A DNA stretch of 59,742 bases from Lentisphaeria bacterium (GTDB lineage Bacteria; Verrucomicrobiota; Lentisphaeria; Victivallales; Victivallaceae). The notes under the pieces are model-generated. The model ran no database searches and was not told the DNA's origin. It was given only the letters and a program-made list of their open reading frames with translations. Positions 1 through 8,184 of the stretch are shown one piece after another. Where the stretch lies: contig JABLYX010000025.1 of the NCBI GenBank assembly GCA_018265615.1, forward strand, positions 1 to 59,742, read 5' to 3'. The translations under genes and the position numbers were made by a program. Within the stretch, counting starts at the first letter, position 1; each line of letters opens with the position of its first letter.

Positions 1-75
1 TGTTCTTCTTTTTATTTCACCGCTTGAACGTTTGTATTTGAAGAATCATGCGGATATAGTATTTTTCAAGGGGCT
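1..75 (+). repeat. Direct repeat copy A with promoter-like pair (cut by window edge)
   Basis: This stretch matches 1984-2062 at roughly 85% identity by eye, with one indel in the T tract. It starts inside what is, in the other copy, the 3' arm and T tract of a terminator-like hairpin. Both copies keep a promoter-like pair: TTGTAT at 32-37, a 17 bp spacer, and TATAGT at 55-60. The repeat ends just before the first gene of the cassette, so it may drive transcription of it. The full left end lies outside the window. Confidence 0.75.
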
Positions 76-104
76 GAACGACCAACCCGGTCGCCGCCGG
101 AGAG

Positions 105-1040
105 GTGGAAAGCACGACGAACGGGGCGGAGAAGATTCCGGTGCTGTACGTGGAGAAGAAGGAAAAAGGAACGTCGGCGATTACGGCGACACCGGCGCCG
201 GGTGCGGAGTGGCCCGTGGATGGAGAAACCAAATATCCAATCTGGAGCGGTTCCGGCGGAGCGGTGGATTCCAAAGATCCGGTCAAATACGTCCTGGCAT
301 TGGATACGGCCGGCAGCTACACCATTTCCGCCTCCTGCGGGAACACCGTAGCGATCAAGGTTTTGGTTTTAGAGCTTGCACATGAAACAATTGCTAAAAC
401 TCCACTCGATAGAAAAAGAACTAAGTTGGGTATTGGAGAAAAAGTTAAGTTTTCGATTCTGCCCTTGAAAGCAACAACAAAGGCGGCAAGCATAGAAGTC
501 TCCGTGCAGATAGGGGAATGCAAGCTTTCAGAAACTTTTTCTGTTGTTGCACCATCGTCAATTTACATGGAGCAATTTCCCAACACTCAGGTAAAACATA
601 TTACAGGGACGGCATCTTGCGGTTTTATTGGGGCCGTGTATTTACGTCCTGATGATGTTTCGTTTTCTGAGGTTGAAATTCAGGAACAGGAGGCTCCAGC
701 TATTACTTCCGGCTGTTTTACAAGTGCTCAGGGGCAAATGCATGAACTCAGAGCGTGGGAGGAAGCGAGTGATAATACTTGGCCGGGTAAAGGGACATAT
801 GTAGCTCCTGATACCGTGTGGAGCGGAGCGGATTTCACAGGTCCGACATTTACCGATGGACAATTTACCTGGTATATTCCTGTTAAGTTCAGAGTAAAGA
901 AGGAGTCATCTTCCGGCACGGTATTCACGGTTCTGATTCATCATATGGCTCTTTCTGGCGCTGATGGTTCAATGAGAATCAGTAAAAACGGGGTGTCGTT
1001 TTCTCGCAAGGCAAGTGATCCCACCACGGATTATCAATAA
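105..1040 (+). CDS. Unknown protein with Ig-like character; GC-mosaic, start uncertain
   Basis: About 311 codons from a GTG at 105. In-frame stops at 57 and 75 exclude a much longer reading frame, and the GTG has only a crowded GGAGAG before it. The gene may therefore be 5'-truncated or begin at another weak codon. No signal peptide is visible. Residues ~1-85 look beta-rich and Ig-like (SGSGGAV, AGSYTISASCGNT). Base composition changes sharply near position 360: the 5' quarter is GC-rich like the rest of the window, the remainder clearly AT-rich, as if a new C-terminal part had joined a resident N-terminal part. The next gene follows 10 bp later. I do not recognise the family. A surface protein or a recombined toxin-type protein are guesses. 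Confidence 0.6.
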   Translation: MESTTNGAEKIPVLYVEKKEKGTSAITATPAPGAEWPVDGETKYPIWSGSGGAVDSKDPVKYVLALDTAGSYTISASCGNTVAIKVLVLELAHETIAKTPLDRKRTKLGIGEKVKFSILPLKATTKAASIEVSVQIGECKLSETFSVVAPSSIYMEQFPNTQVKHITGTASCGFIGAVYLRPDDVSFSEVEIQEQEAPAITSGCFTSAQGQMHELRAWEEASDNTWPGKGTYVAPDTVWSGADFTGPTFTDGQFTWYIPVKFRVKKESSSGTVFTVLIHHMALSGADGSMRISKNGVSFSRKASDPTTDYQ

Positions 1041-1050
1041 CTGAGGTTTT

Positions 1051-1731
1051 ATGAATATGATTAAAGCGTTATACATTGTTTCCATATCATTTTCTTGTTT
1101 TTTATGCTGGGGAGAAAGTGAATCCACCCCGAATATTGTACAGAAAATTATAAATCAGCAATCCGAAGATAAGAAGAATCAACAGGAAATAGCCGAGTTC
1201 AAAGAAATACTCAGTCAGATCACTGCGGTTTCTGCTCATGATTCACGTAAAGACGATATTGCGCTTTCTGACAGACTTTCTGATTTTGTGAGTAGAAAAC
1301 GAACCGGGACAGGAATTGATCCTCTGGCTGTGATTCTCCGTTTTGCCCTGATTGCCAGGATAAACGAACTGTTGACGGATTATAATCCTGATGAAATGGT
1401 GTTTATGAACATTTCTCCGCCTGGAGACAAGTATCCCAGCGGCATATCTCCTGCATCAATCCGTGAACCGGAAATTCGCAAGAAATATGAAGAGATGTTA
1501 AAAACGAATAATGAAAGACGAGAATACCATAGGAAAATGAGAAATTTGATATCACTTCGTTGCGATTTGAACAGATTTCAAAAATGGCATCTAGAAACAT
1601 TTTCTTCAGAAGAACTCAAAACCATAGCTTGTCCTATTGTTGACACGTTATTGACAAATAAGAAAACACATGAGGAATGGCAAAAGTTTTTAACTTCTCT
1701 GATAAAGCAAAAAGTATCAAAAGGAAAGTAA
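1051..1731 (+). CDS. Unknown exported protein, 226 aa
   Basis: The ATG has a GAGG four bases upstream. Residues 1-21 form a plausible signal peptide: a basic start, the hydrophobic run LYIVSISFSCFLC, then WGES. The mature part is charged and mainly helical, rich in Lys, Glu, Asn and Gln, without recognisable motifs. It is AT-rich like the 3' part of the preceding gene, which ends 10 bp upstream, so the two look like one acquired transcription unit. A partner role, such as an immunity or accessory protein for the upstream product, is possible from context only. Structured non-coding DNA follows the stop. Confidence 0.65.
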   Translation: MNMIKALYIVSISFSCFLCWGESESTPNIVQKIINQQSEDKKNQQEIAEFKEILSQITAVSAHDSRKDDIALSDRLSDFVSRKRTGTGIDPLAVILRFALIARINELLTDYNPDEMVFMNISPPGDKYPSGISPASIREPEIRKKYEEMLKTNNERREYHRKMRNLISLRCDLNRFQKWHLETFSSEELKTIACPIVDTLLTNKKTHEEWQKFLTSLIKQKVSKGK

Positions 1732-1749
1732 ATCCCTGTAAATTATTGC

Positions 1750-1820
1750 TTCGGCAATTAAACGTGTTGCATCACTTGAGCTTGTGACTTCGTAAACACG
1801 CACGCCATTTAGTTGCCGAA
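1750..1820. other. Stem-loop 1 downstream of the AT-rich cassette
   Basis: The arms at 1750-1762 and 1808-1820 pair over 13 positions, with one G:T, and have TTCGGCAA/TTGCCGAA at the base. A second stem lies directly inside: CGTGTT at 1763-1768 with AACACG at 1795-1800. There is no T tract after it, so it is not a standard terminator. It is the first of three consecutive hairpins in the same 240 bp. Confidence 0.6.
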
Positions 1821-1839
1821 ACTATAAGAATTTCAATTA

Positions 1840-1897
1840 TCGATTGGTGTATTGATAATTTGACTTTTGCTAAAAAGCAAAAGTAGTGTCCAATCGA
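1840..1897. other. Stem-loop 2 downstream of the AT-rich cassette
   Basis: The outer arms are TCGATTGG (1840-1847) and CCAATCGA (1890-1897). Inside them is a perfect 9 bp hairpin, ACTTTTGCT at 1863-1871 and AGCAAAAGT at 1876-1884, with a four-base loop. The nested design matches its two neighbours. Confidence 0.6.
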
Positions 1898-1919
1898 GAG
1901 GGATATTCCGAAAACTTTT

Positions 1920-1998
1920 GAACATCTGCGAAAAAAGCCACGGCATCGAGACTACCCATCAGTCTCAGGCTTACCCTCGCAGATGTTCTTCTTTTTTA
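1920..1998 (+). terminator. Stem-loop 3: nested hairpin followed by T tract
   Basis: GAACATCTGCGA (1920-1931) pairs perfectly with TCGCAGATGTTC (1977-1988). An inner hairpin, GAGACT (1948-1953) with AGTCTC (1961-1966), has a seven-base loop, and GCC/GGC pairs flank it. The T-rich run TTCTTCTTTTTT follows at once, so it could end transcription of the two upstream genes. Its 3' arm is part of repeat copy B, and the window's first bases suggest copy A had the same arrangement. Confidence 0.55.
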
Positions 1999-2062
1999 TT
2001 TCACCACCTGAACGTTTGTATTGGAAGAGTCATGTGGATATAGTACCTTTGAAGGGGGTTAG
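1984..2062 (+). repeat. Direct repeat copy B with promoter-like pair
   Basis: This is the second copy of the repeat at 1-75. TTGTAT at 2016-2021, a 17 bp spacer and TATAGT at 2039-2044 match copy A exactly in hexamers and spacing, although surrounding bases differ. No convincing gene follows copy B for over 600 bp, so this promoter would be an orphan or would read a lost cassette. Confidence 0.75.
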
Positions 2063-2701
2063 CGGAAGAATATCCGGTAATTGTTCAACGGAAGCAGGCG
2101 AAAAGGCGAGAACAACGCAGGGGCGTTCATGAGACGCATTCAGCAGAAACCGGAAATCGTTCAAAATCTGTTCCTAAAAGAATCGGTATGCTGTGCAAGC
2201 TGATTAAAGTTCGGGGCAATAACGTTCAAAGAGTATATAGACCCGTTTACAGGTAGCAAGAATGAACAGGTACGAAAATAACCGAAGAGAAAAGAAGCCG
2301 GCTGGTTATTGTGACAAAAGCATTTTTGAAAGATAAGGCATGAGGCCGCTTTAGCGGCGGCCTGTGAAAAAGTTGCAATTGGCGAATTTTTTCGGAGCCC
2401 GTGTCGGGCTGCCGGCAATATCGCCTTGCAGGCGTGGTGCATACCACCGGCTCAGCCGGTGGTTTTGATTCAGTTTCTTTCTCCTGCCACTTGTGCATAC
2501 GGTGGAAATATCCCCTGCCTTCCTGATGTCATTTTAAATTTATAACTTGATAAAGCGATATGGTATGCACGATGAATGGGCAAAATATCCCGCAAAAAGC
2601 AATTCAGGAAGAGAAGGCACCTTTCGTGTTTGGATGCGTGCCGGATATTAATTCCATGTCCGTTTCTTGGATAAAACCAATTTACTCACATACCGGTACG
2701 C
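2063..2701. other. Gene-poor AT-leaning stretch with palindromes
   Basis: I see no credible gene in these ~640 bp. The short reading frames lack ribosome binding sites and family features. The region contains several GC-rich palindromes: GGCCGC/GCGGCC near 2344-2362, repeated GGCGTGG/CCACC-like elements, and the strong hairpin at 2443-2463. This resembles a decayed mobile or cassette region. I found no transposase fragment. Confidence 0.5.
2443..2466 (+). terminator. Strong hairpin with short T run (terminator or REP-like end)
   Basis: ACCACCGGC (2443-2451) and GCCGGTGGT (2455-2463) form a perfect 9 bp stem with a three-base loop, followed by TTT and then GATTC. It could be an intrinsic terminator on the plus strand. 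The shape and the following TTGATTC also resemble ends of IS200/IS605-type or REP elements, but no transposase is visible. There is no T tract on the minus side. Confidence 0.5.
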
Positions 2702-3448
2702 CTATTGGCGGAGATAGATGTATTTCCTGAGCTGAGTGTTGTTGGCGCAGAAGAGCGGGAACGGCGACCGGACCGCCGCCGCATGGCCGTCGAGAAAAAG
2801 CGTGTTCCCGCTGCCGCCGTGACGCTCGGAGATCCATGACGAATAAACATTGTCCCGTTTCAGGGAGAGATAGTAATAGCCGCCGCCGGAGTACTGAAGC
2901 CCGGGAACATAGTCCGTATCCACCAGCATGACCTTCTCCGACGGGGTTCTGATCCACGACAGCTTGGGCAGCGGCTGCCGGACCGTCATCGCGGAGCCGC
3001 TCCAGTGCGCGCTGCCGACATAGGGATTGTATCCGTAACTGATGAATTCATAGGCGGAGGATTGGAGGCGCTTCTCCGGGGCCGTGAACGCATTGTGTCT
3101 GCCGTCCGTGTTCGGCATGACATTCGGACAGAGGCAGACCGCGGGTGATGCCAGATAGTTGCCGGCAACCAACCAGTATGCCCAGATTGCGTTCCGGTAG
3201 CTCGTGTCCCCCTCGGGAACCATTGTCCACGGCATGGCGGTATTGTTCGCATCGCTCTGGTAGATCGCAATTGCAAAACCGAGCTGGCGGATATTGCCGA
3301 GGCACTTGGCCGCCCCCGCGCTGCTTCTGGCCCGCTGCAGCGCAGGCAGCAGCATTGCCGCGAGAACGGCGATGATCGCAATTACAACGAGGAGTTCTAT
3401 GAGGGTGAATCTGCGTTTCTTCAGAAACCGGTCAAACTGTTTTTCCAT
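2702..3448 (-). CDS. Pseudopilin-type secreted protein with H-X9-DG motif
   Basis: About 248 aa. The start at 3448 follows an AGGAAAGG site and gives a short basic leader, then the type IV prepilin cleavage/methylation signature FTLIELLVVIAIIAVLAA. The C-terminal half carries H-GGSGNTLFL-DG, an exact H-X9-DG motif. Such proteins are exported and processed by prepilin peptidase, and are greatly expanded in Lentisphaerota and Planctomycetota. Their individual roles are not established. This is the last gene of the LacI-led operon, 37 bp after the pectate-lyase-fold gene, which suggests a role linked to that polysaccharide system. A longer start at 3529 would put a hydrophilic stretch before the leader and overlap the upstream gene; I reject it. 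Confidence 0.85.
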   Translation of the reverse strand: MEKQFDRFLKKRRFTLIELLVVIAIIAVLAAMLLPALQRARSSAGAAKCLGNIRQLGFAIAIYQSDANNTAMPWTMVPEGDTSYRNAIWAYWLVAGNYLASPAVCLCPNVMPNTDGRHNAFTAPEKRLQSSAYEFISYGYNPYVGSAHWSGSAMTVRQPLPKLSWIRTPSEKVMLVDTDYVPGLQYSGGGYYYLSLKRDNVYSSWISERHGGSGNTLFLDGHAAAVRSPFPLFCANNTQLRKYIYLRQ

Positions 3449-3485
3449 ATTCCGGGCCTTTCCTGTTGGGATATTCACGATATGA

Positions 3486-5786
3486 TTACGGGGCCATGAC
3501 TCCGGCTTTTTCCACCTGTCCGGGATCAACGCCCGGCGCCGCGAGCACGGCCTTCTGCGGAACTCCGAGCAACTGCGAAACCGGATAGCCGCCGATTGCG
3601 ATCAGGCTCGCCTCCGCCGCCGGGGCCTCAAGATAGAGGATGCAATGCTCCGTATGCGGATAGGTGAAGCGGGCAAGGCCGCCTTCCATATGGACCCTTC
3701 CGCCGGGAAGCCGGTTGCGGACCGGGCAGTAGCCGCCCGCCTCGCCGCCGAACCGGCAGTCGATTGTCCACACCTCTCCGCCGTTGTTGTCGATCCAGCG
3801 CGGATTGCGCCCCAGCTCCCAGATCTTTTCTTCTCCGGTGAGGTGGTTTTTCCGCCTGATCCCCTTCGACTTGTACGGGACGTAGATCCCGCCCGAGAGC
3901 ACCAGCCTGCCGCCGTTGACCGTGACCATCGCCTGATCGTCCATGAAGTAGTTGTTGGCAAGCCAGAGGTTGCTTCCCGACGTCATGGCCGCATCCGTCT
4001 CGATGGCGCCGGAACCATTCCACAGGCTGCCGGCGAGTTCCACCCGGAACCGGCTGTTTTTCACCTCGGCGGAGCGGTTGCGGATCCGGAACGAAACCGG
4101 CCCGGAATCGTAGAAAACACAATTCTTCACCTGCAGGAATCCGGACTCGTCCGTAATGACACCGTCAAAAAGACGGTCTCCGCAACGCAAAATCAGCCCC
4201 TCCAGACGGATATCGCCGACGGCGGGCGTGTGAAAGAGGTCGTAATCCTGTTCCGCACGCCCCGCGATGACCGGCATTCCTTCCCCGCGCAGCGAACACT
4301 CCGGCGGCAGCTCCACGGTGGAGCCGAGGTGAATCGTGCCGGAGGGCAGCAGCAGGGTCCTGCGCTGCCGGGCGGCTTCCGCAACGGCGCGGCGAAGCGC
4401 GGGAGCGTCGTCATGCGTTCCGTCGGCGCGAACCCCATACTCCGCGGCGGAAAGCTCGCCGGAAAAAGGGGATGCGGGCGCTTCCAGGCGCGGAAACTCG
4501 CAGTGCAGCGCCGCGGAGTCGGGGATGCTCCACGGCTTCAGCTGCGGCGGCAGGTTGTCCTGAATATTACGGTTCCCTGCGATCAGGAAGCTGTATTTGA
4601 TGGAGAGATCCCACGGTGTCCCCTTATGCGTCCCGCGGAACGAATCCTCCCGCAGCAGCTGTTCGGTCGGAGTGACGTTCCATTTGAACAGTGCCGCCTC
4701 CGTGCCGGAAAGCTCGGTGTTGTCCGTGAATTTCAGGATGTTCGGCAGGCGGTTCACTTCGATTACGGCTCCGGAGGGATTTCCGGCGGCACGGAAGGAG
4801 CAGCGGTCGATCAGAAGCGAACCCGCGAGCGGATGGTACAGGCTCCGCTGCGTATCCTGGTTGACCAGCAGCATGGGGCGTTTCGAGTCGAAACGGCTGT
4901 TCCGGCAGATCAGGTAGAAGCCGTCATTTTGAAACCAGTACTGGTTTTTCCCGGTTTCCGGCGCTTCCGCGTGCAGGTTGTGGATCGTCATCATGTTCGG
5001 GGCCGGGCCGGCTCCGGCAACGATGACCGGCCCCTCCGACCCGGGATCAACCGTGATGCGGCAGTCGGTGAACATCGCGCCGTCGTTGTCGAGGACCCAT
5101 GCGCGGCCGCAGCGGTCGAACCAGCTGTCGCGCACATCGATGAGATTGCTGGAATACCAGTCCGTGCTGCCGGAGAGGTCGTTGCTTCTGAGCACCGGCA
5201 TCCCCGTTTCATCCCGCGATACTTCACAGGGCTCGATCATCTCGACCGCCTTTTTGGAAAACATGACCTCCGGAGACTTCGTCTTCTGGCGGGAGAGATT
5301 TTCGATCGCCGCTCCGGAAGCCTTCCGGAAAACACAGCGGTTGATGAAGACCGAGCTCGCGTTCCAGTTGCGGCTCCAGATATGGAGCTGCCGGTTGCCG
5401 CCCTCGAACTGCAGGTCGTTCAGCAGAATCCGCCGGTAGATGCGGCAGTAGACCAGGTCCGCTTCGGGGTCGCTCTGGATGATTACGGTTTTTCCCGGCT
5501 CGCCGCGCCACGCGATCGACCCGTCGGCGACGACGGTGCGGCTGATCCGGTAGGTGCCGGCGGGGAATTTCAGCTCCTCCACCGGAGCTTCCGTCGATCC
5601 GCTGTACCAGCCCTTGTCCTGCCGGAAGCGCTGGTAGCGGATGCGCTTCGACAGGGTGTCTACGGCCCTCTGGATGGCGGGGTAATCATCGGTCACGCCG
5701 TCGCCTTTCGCGCCGAAGTCGCGGACGTCGGCGGCACAGAGCCCGACAGAGCAAAACAGGGAAAAGAGGAGCAGTATCCGGTTCAT
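3486..5786 (-). CDS. Exported right-handed beta-helix protein with two pectate-lyase-3-like repeats
   Basis: 766 aa with a clear signal peptide ending near GLCAA. The mature start has the DVRDFGAKGDGVTDDYPAIQ signature of Pectate_lyase_3/GH28-like beta-helices. The signature returns near residue 446 (EYGVRADGTHDDAPALRRAV), so the protein is two fused beta-helix units. Many short N-rich and V-rich turns between fit a parallel beta-helix. The likely role is cleavage or binding of an acidic or plant-type polysaccharide outside the cytoplasm. Substrate and catalytic residues cannot be fixed by eye. It overlaps the sialidase-like gene upstream by 4 bp (ATGA), and a pseudopilin gene follows. Confidence 0.8.
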   Translation of the reverse strand: MNRILLLFSLFCSVGLCAADVRDFGAKGDGVTDDYPAIQRAVDTLSKRIRYQRFRQDKGWYSGSTEAPVEELKFPAGTYRISRTVVADGSIAWRGEPGKTVIIQSDPEADLVYCRIYRRILLNDLQFEGGNRQLHIWSRNWNASSVFINRCVFRKASGAAIENLSRQKTKSPEVMFSKKAVEMIEPCEVSRDETGMPVLRSNDLSGSTDWYSSNLIDVRDSWFDRCGRAWVLDNDGAMFTDCRITVDPGSEGPVIVAGAGPAPNMMTIHNLHAEAPETGKNQYWFQNDGFYLICRNSRFDSKRPMLLVNQDTQRSLYHPLAGSLLIDRCSFRAAGNPSGAVIEVNRLPNILKFTDNTELSGTEAALFKWNVTPTEQLLREDSFRGTHKGTPWDLSIKYSFLIAGNRNIQDNLPPQLKPWSIPDSAALHCEFPRLEAPASPFSGELSAAEYGVRADGTHDDAPALRRAVAEAARQRRTLLLPSGTIHLGSTVELPPECSLRGEGMPVIAGRAEQDYDLFHTPAVGDIRLEGLILRCGDRLFDGVITDESGFLQVKNCVFYDSGPVSFRIRNRSAEVKNSRFRVELAGSLWNGSGAIETDAAMTSGSNLWLANNYFMDDQAMVTVNGGRLVLSGGIYVPYKSKGIRRKNHLTGEEKIWELGRNPRWIDNNGGEVWTIDCRFGGEAGGYCPVRNRLPGGRVHMEGGLARFTYPHTEHCILYLEAPAAEASLIAIGGYPVSQLLGVPQKAVLAAPGVDPGQVEKAGVMAP

Positions 5787-6982
5787 CGTGAATGTTCCTT
5801 TGCAGGGGTGAGAAATTGATCGAACGGAATTTTCAACAGGAAAAACGCCTGGCCGGAGTCGATCGACAGATAGAGCTGTCCGGACTTTTCATCGGCAAAT
5901 CCATGCGGATAGGTTACATTTTTCAGATAGGCCGGATTATGCACCAGCTTGGACGCCAGCGGAATCCGGCGCGCCCAGCTGCGGCAGCCGTCGTCGCTGA
6001 CCCAGAGCTCGAGCCGGTCCCGCAGCCTGTGTTCCGGTGTGCAGACGTTGTTCACGAGGACGACCCTGCCGCGGATTTTGAACAGCGTGAACTTAGTCCC
6101 CGGATTCGGGATGTCCGTCGCGGCGGGAGGGGTCCACGTACGGCCGTAATCGAAGCTGTCGCTCTCGTAGAGGACGGCCTCCGGGCTTTCGCAGCGGATG
6201 TACATTTTCAGATGCCCCGGTTCCAGCTCGATCACGTCCGGCTCCCAGGCGTGGTAGCCGGCGGAGGGCGAGATGCAGCCGTGCAGCGTGTAGCTCCTGC
6301 CTCCGTCCGTCGAGCGCACGACGCCGGAGACATAGCGCCAGGCGGCGAATCCGTCCGGCCTGCTCCGGAGTTCCCATTCCTGGATATCCGCTCCCTTCCG
6401 GCGATAACGGTGTACCTTGAATGCATCCTCCGGCGGCGTGTATCTGTCATCGCCGCTGCGGTGGCGGACGCAGTAACCGTACGAGTCCCAGCCGCCGCGC
6501 TGCTCGACCCAGTAGATCGGAAACAGCCAGCTTCCGTCGCTCAGCACGCGCCCCTGGCGGCAGGAGAAGTTCGGGGGGACGCCGGGAAAGCTCACCGGTT
6601 CACTCCAGGTGCGGCCGCTGTCCGGGGTGTGGGAGACGAAGCAGCGCAGTTCGCAAAAGACGTTCGAGTAATTGTAGGTGTGGAATACGGCGAAAGGCCG
6701 CTCCGTTTCCGTGAAGATCTCTGTCCCCCAGGTCTGCCGGACGGGGTGTTCGAACACGATTTCCGGTTTGCTCCAGCTTTCGCCGTCGTCCTCGCTGCGG
6801 ATCATTGCAGCAACATTGTCGGGATGGGGTTCCCCGGGGCCGCGCCCGTAGAGGAATGAGATCAGCGTCCCATCCGGCATGCGGCGCAGCGTGGGTTCGC
6901 GCCCGATCAGGAAGGGCGCTTCGGCGCGGAACATCAGCCGGGGAGGATAAGCGAATTCGATCTGGTCTTCAAAGGTATACAT
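5783..6982 (-). CDS. Sialidase-like BNR/Asp-box protein
   Basis: 399 aa with no signal peptide. At least five Asp-box-like turns can be read (SEDDGESWS, TPDSGRTWS, STDGGRSYT, DSFDYGRTWT, SDDGCRSWA), the hallmark of six-bladed BNR propellers such as GH33 sialidases. The N-terminal segment GREPTLRRMPDGTLI suits the first blade with an arginine-triad residue. The absence of an export signal suggests action on imported oligosaccharides, or a leader I cannot recognise. It is the second gene of the LacI operon, 30 bp after lacI and overlapping the beta-helix gene. Specificity for sialic acid is not proven; related propellers act on other sugars. Confidence 0.75.
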   Translation of the reverse strand: MYTFEDQIEFAYPPRLMFRAEAPFLIGREPTLRRMPDGTLISFLYGRGPGEPHPDNVAAMIRSEDDGESWSKPEIVFEHPVRQTWGTEIFTETERPFAVFHTYNYSNVFCELRCFVSHTPDSGRTWSEPVSFPGVPPNFSCRQGRVLSDGSWLFPIYWVEQRGGWDSYGYCVRHRSGDDRYTPPEDAFKVHRYRRKGADIQEWELRSRPDGFAAWRYVSGVVRSTDGGRSYTLHGCISPSAGYHAWEPDVIELEPGHLKMYIRCESPEAVLYESDSFDYGRTWTPPAATDIPNPGTKFTLFKIRGRVVLVNNVCTPEHRLRDRLELWVSDDGCRSWARRIPLASKLVHNPAYLKNVTYPHGFADEKSGQLYLSIDSGQAFFLLKIPFDQFLTPAKEHSR

Positions 6983-7012
6983 GGAGAATCCTTTCCTGAT
7001 ATGCTGCGGAGG

Positions 7013-8053
7013 TCACTTCGCCGCCAGTCCGCAGGTTGTTTCCCGTTCGACGAGCCGGACCGGAATGACCAGCCGGGGATGCTCCGGAAATGTTCCGGCC
7101 ATGCGCTGTTCGAGCAGCGCATACGCTTCCCGGACAGTCTGCCCCACATTGCGCGAGATAGTGGTCAGGGCGGGCCAGGAGGATTCGGCCTCGGCATCCG
7201 AAAACAGTGCGATCACTGCCAGCTCGCGGGGAATGTCCACTTTGCAGAGGGACGCGGCATGAATGACTCCCCGGCAGAGGCGTCCGTCCGGAATCAGGAG
7301 CGCTTCGGGGCGGTGCGGCGCGCACAGCAGGCGCTTTCCTGCCTCGACGGCGAAATCAACGGCAAGGCGTCCCGGCATGTACTCAAAAGGTATGATCCAG
7401 CGGCCTTCGTTTGTATCCAGACCGAATTCGGCGGCGGCGGCCTCGAAGCCGTCGAATGCCTCCTTCTGGAGCCGGAACTTATGCGGTCCGGTGAACAGGC
7501 CGACCCGCCTGACTCCCCGCGCGGCCAGCCGCCCGAGCGTGTTCCGAACTCCCGCATACACATCGGAAACCACGGCATAAGGCGCCTCCTCTTCGATCGC
7601 GACCACCGGCAGCTGCGGCGAGGAGTCCACGAACGCCCGGACGGCGGACGGCAGATGCCCGCTGAAGAGAAGGCCGCCCGCGAGGCCGTTTGTGAAGAGA
7701 GAGGGCAGCATATCCGCCTTCGCCTCATAGTCATGGAATTCCGTCTGGCAGCGGATTCCGCGGTCGTTGCACAGGTTCATATAGGCGGACAGGACCGGCA
7801 GGAAAAAGTCCGACTGCCCGAATTCCCGCCCCTTGTTGCTGACGATGAGCCCGATATCCCTGCGGCGGTTCCGCTTGAGCAGCTGCGCGGCGACATTGGG
7901 GCGGTAGTTCATCCGGGCGGCGATTTCAAGTATCCGCGCCTGCGTTTCACGGCCGACCCGCCCCGTTCCGCTCAGCGCCGCCGAAACGGTGGAGACGGCG
8001 ACGCCGCTTTGCGCGGCAATGTCATTCAAAGTGATCTGCTGTTTCCCCGGCAT
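7013..8053 (-). CDS. LacI-family transcriptional regulator
   Basis: 346 aa from the ATG at 8053, which begins MPGKQQITLNDIAAQSGV. Residues ~8-30 form the LacI helix-turn-helix (LNDIAAQSGVAVSTVSAALS). The rest is a periplasmic-binding-like sensor with the usual NVAAQLLKRNRRRDIGLIVSN link. A longer in-frame start (TTG at 8092) would lie inside the palindromic operator and is unlikely. Two 18-20 bp operators sit just upstream, so the gene very probably represses itself and the sialidase, beta-helix and pseudopilin genes behind it. The inducer is presumably a sugar released from the operon's substrate. Confidence 0.9.
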   Translation of the reverse strand: MPGKQQITLNDIAAQSGVAVSTVSAALSGTGRVGRETQARILEIAARMNYRPNVAAQLLKRNRRRDIGLIVSNKGREFGQSDFFLPVLSAYMNLCNDRGIRCQTEFHDYEAKADMLPSLFTNGLAGGLLFSGHLPSAVRAFVDSSPQLPVVAIEEEAPYAVVSDVYAGVRNTLGRLAARGVRRVGLFTGPHKFRLQKEAFDGFEAAAAEFGLDTNEGRWIIPFEYMPGRLAVDFAVEAGKRLLCAPHRPEALLIPDGRLCRGVIHAASLCKVDIPRELAVIALFSDAEAESSWPALTTISRNVGQTVREAYALLEQRMAGTFPEHPRLVIPVRLVERETTCGLAAK

Positions 8054-8072
8054 CGGTCGATTCTCTCTTTTT

Positions 8073-8092
8073 TTGCAAAAACGTTTTTGCAA
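8073..8092. promoter_or_regulatory. LacI-type operator O1
   Basis: A perfect 20 bp palindrome, TTGCAAAAACGTTTTTGCAA, with the central CG typical of LacI-family sites. It lies 19 bp before the lacI start codon, where bound protein would block early transcription or the ribosome site region. Confidence 0.85.
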
Positions 8093-8184
8093 TTATCGTA
8101 AAAAAAATAAATTCGGCTCGAAAACTCCAACATTGCGGAATTCTTGTAAAAAACGATTCGCTGCGGCGTAAAAAACGATATTCT

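Noticed and set aside
1750..1998. attC sites of an integron
   Set aside because: The hairpins lack the GTTRRRY and RYYYAAC core sites, and the spacing between arms does not fit. No integrase gene is visible.
2572..2730. A 52-codon frame starting ATG AAT GGG
   Set aside because: No ribosome site, it overlaps the end of the pseudopilin gene, and it has no recognisable features.
3645..5819. A 724-codon open frame on the plus strand
   Set aside because: It is antisense to the beta-helix gene, has no family features or ribosome site, and reflects the absence of stops in GC-rich antisense codons.
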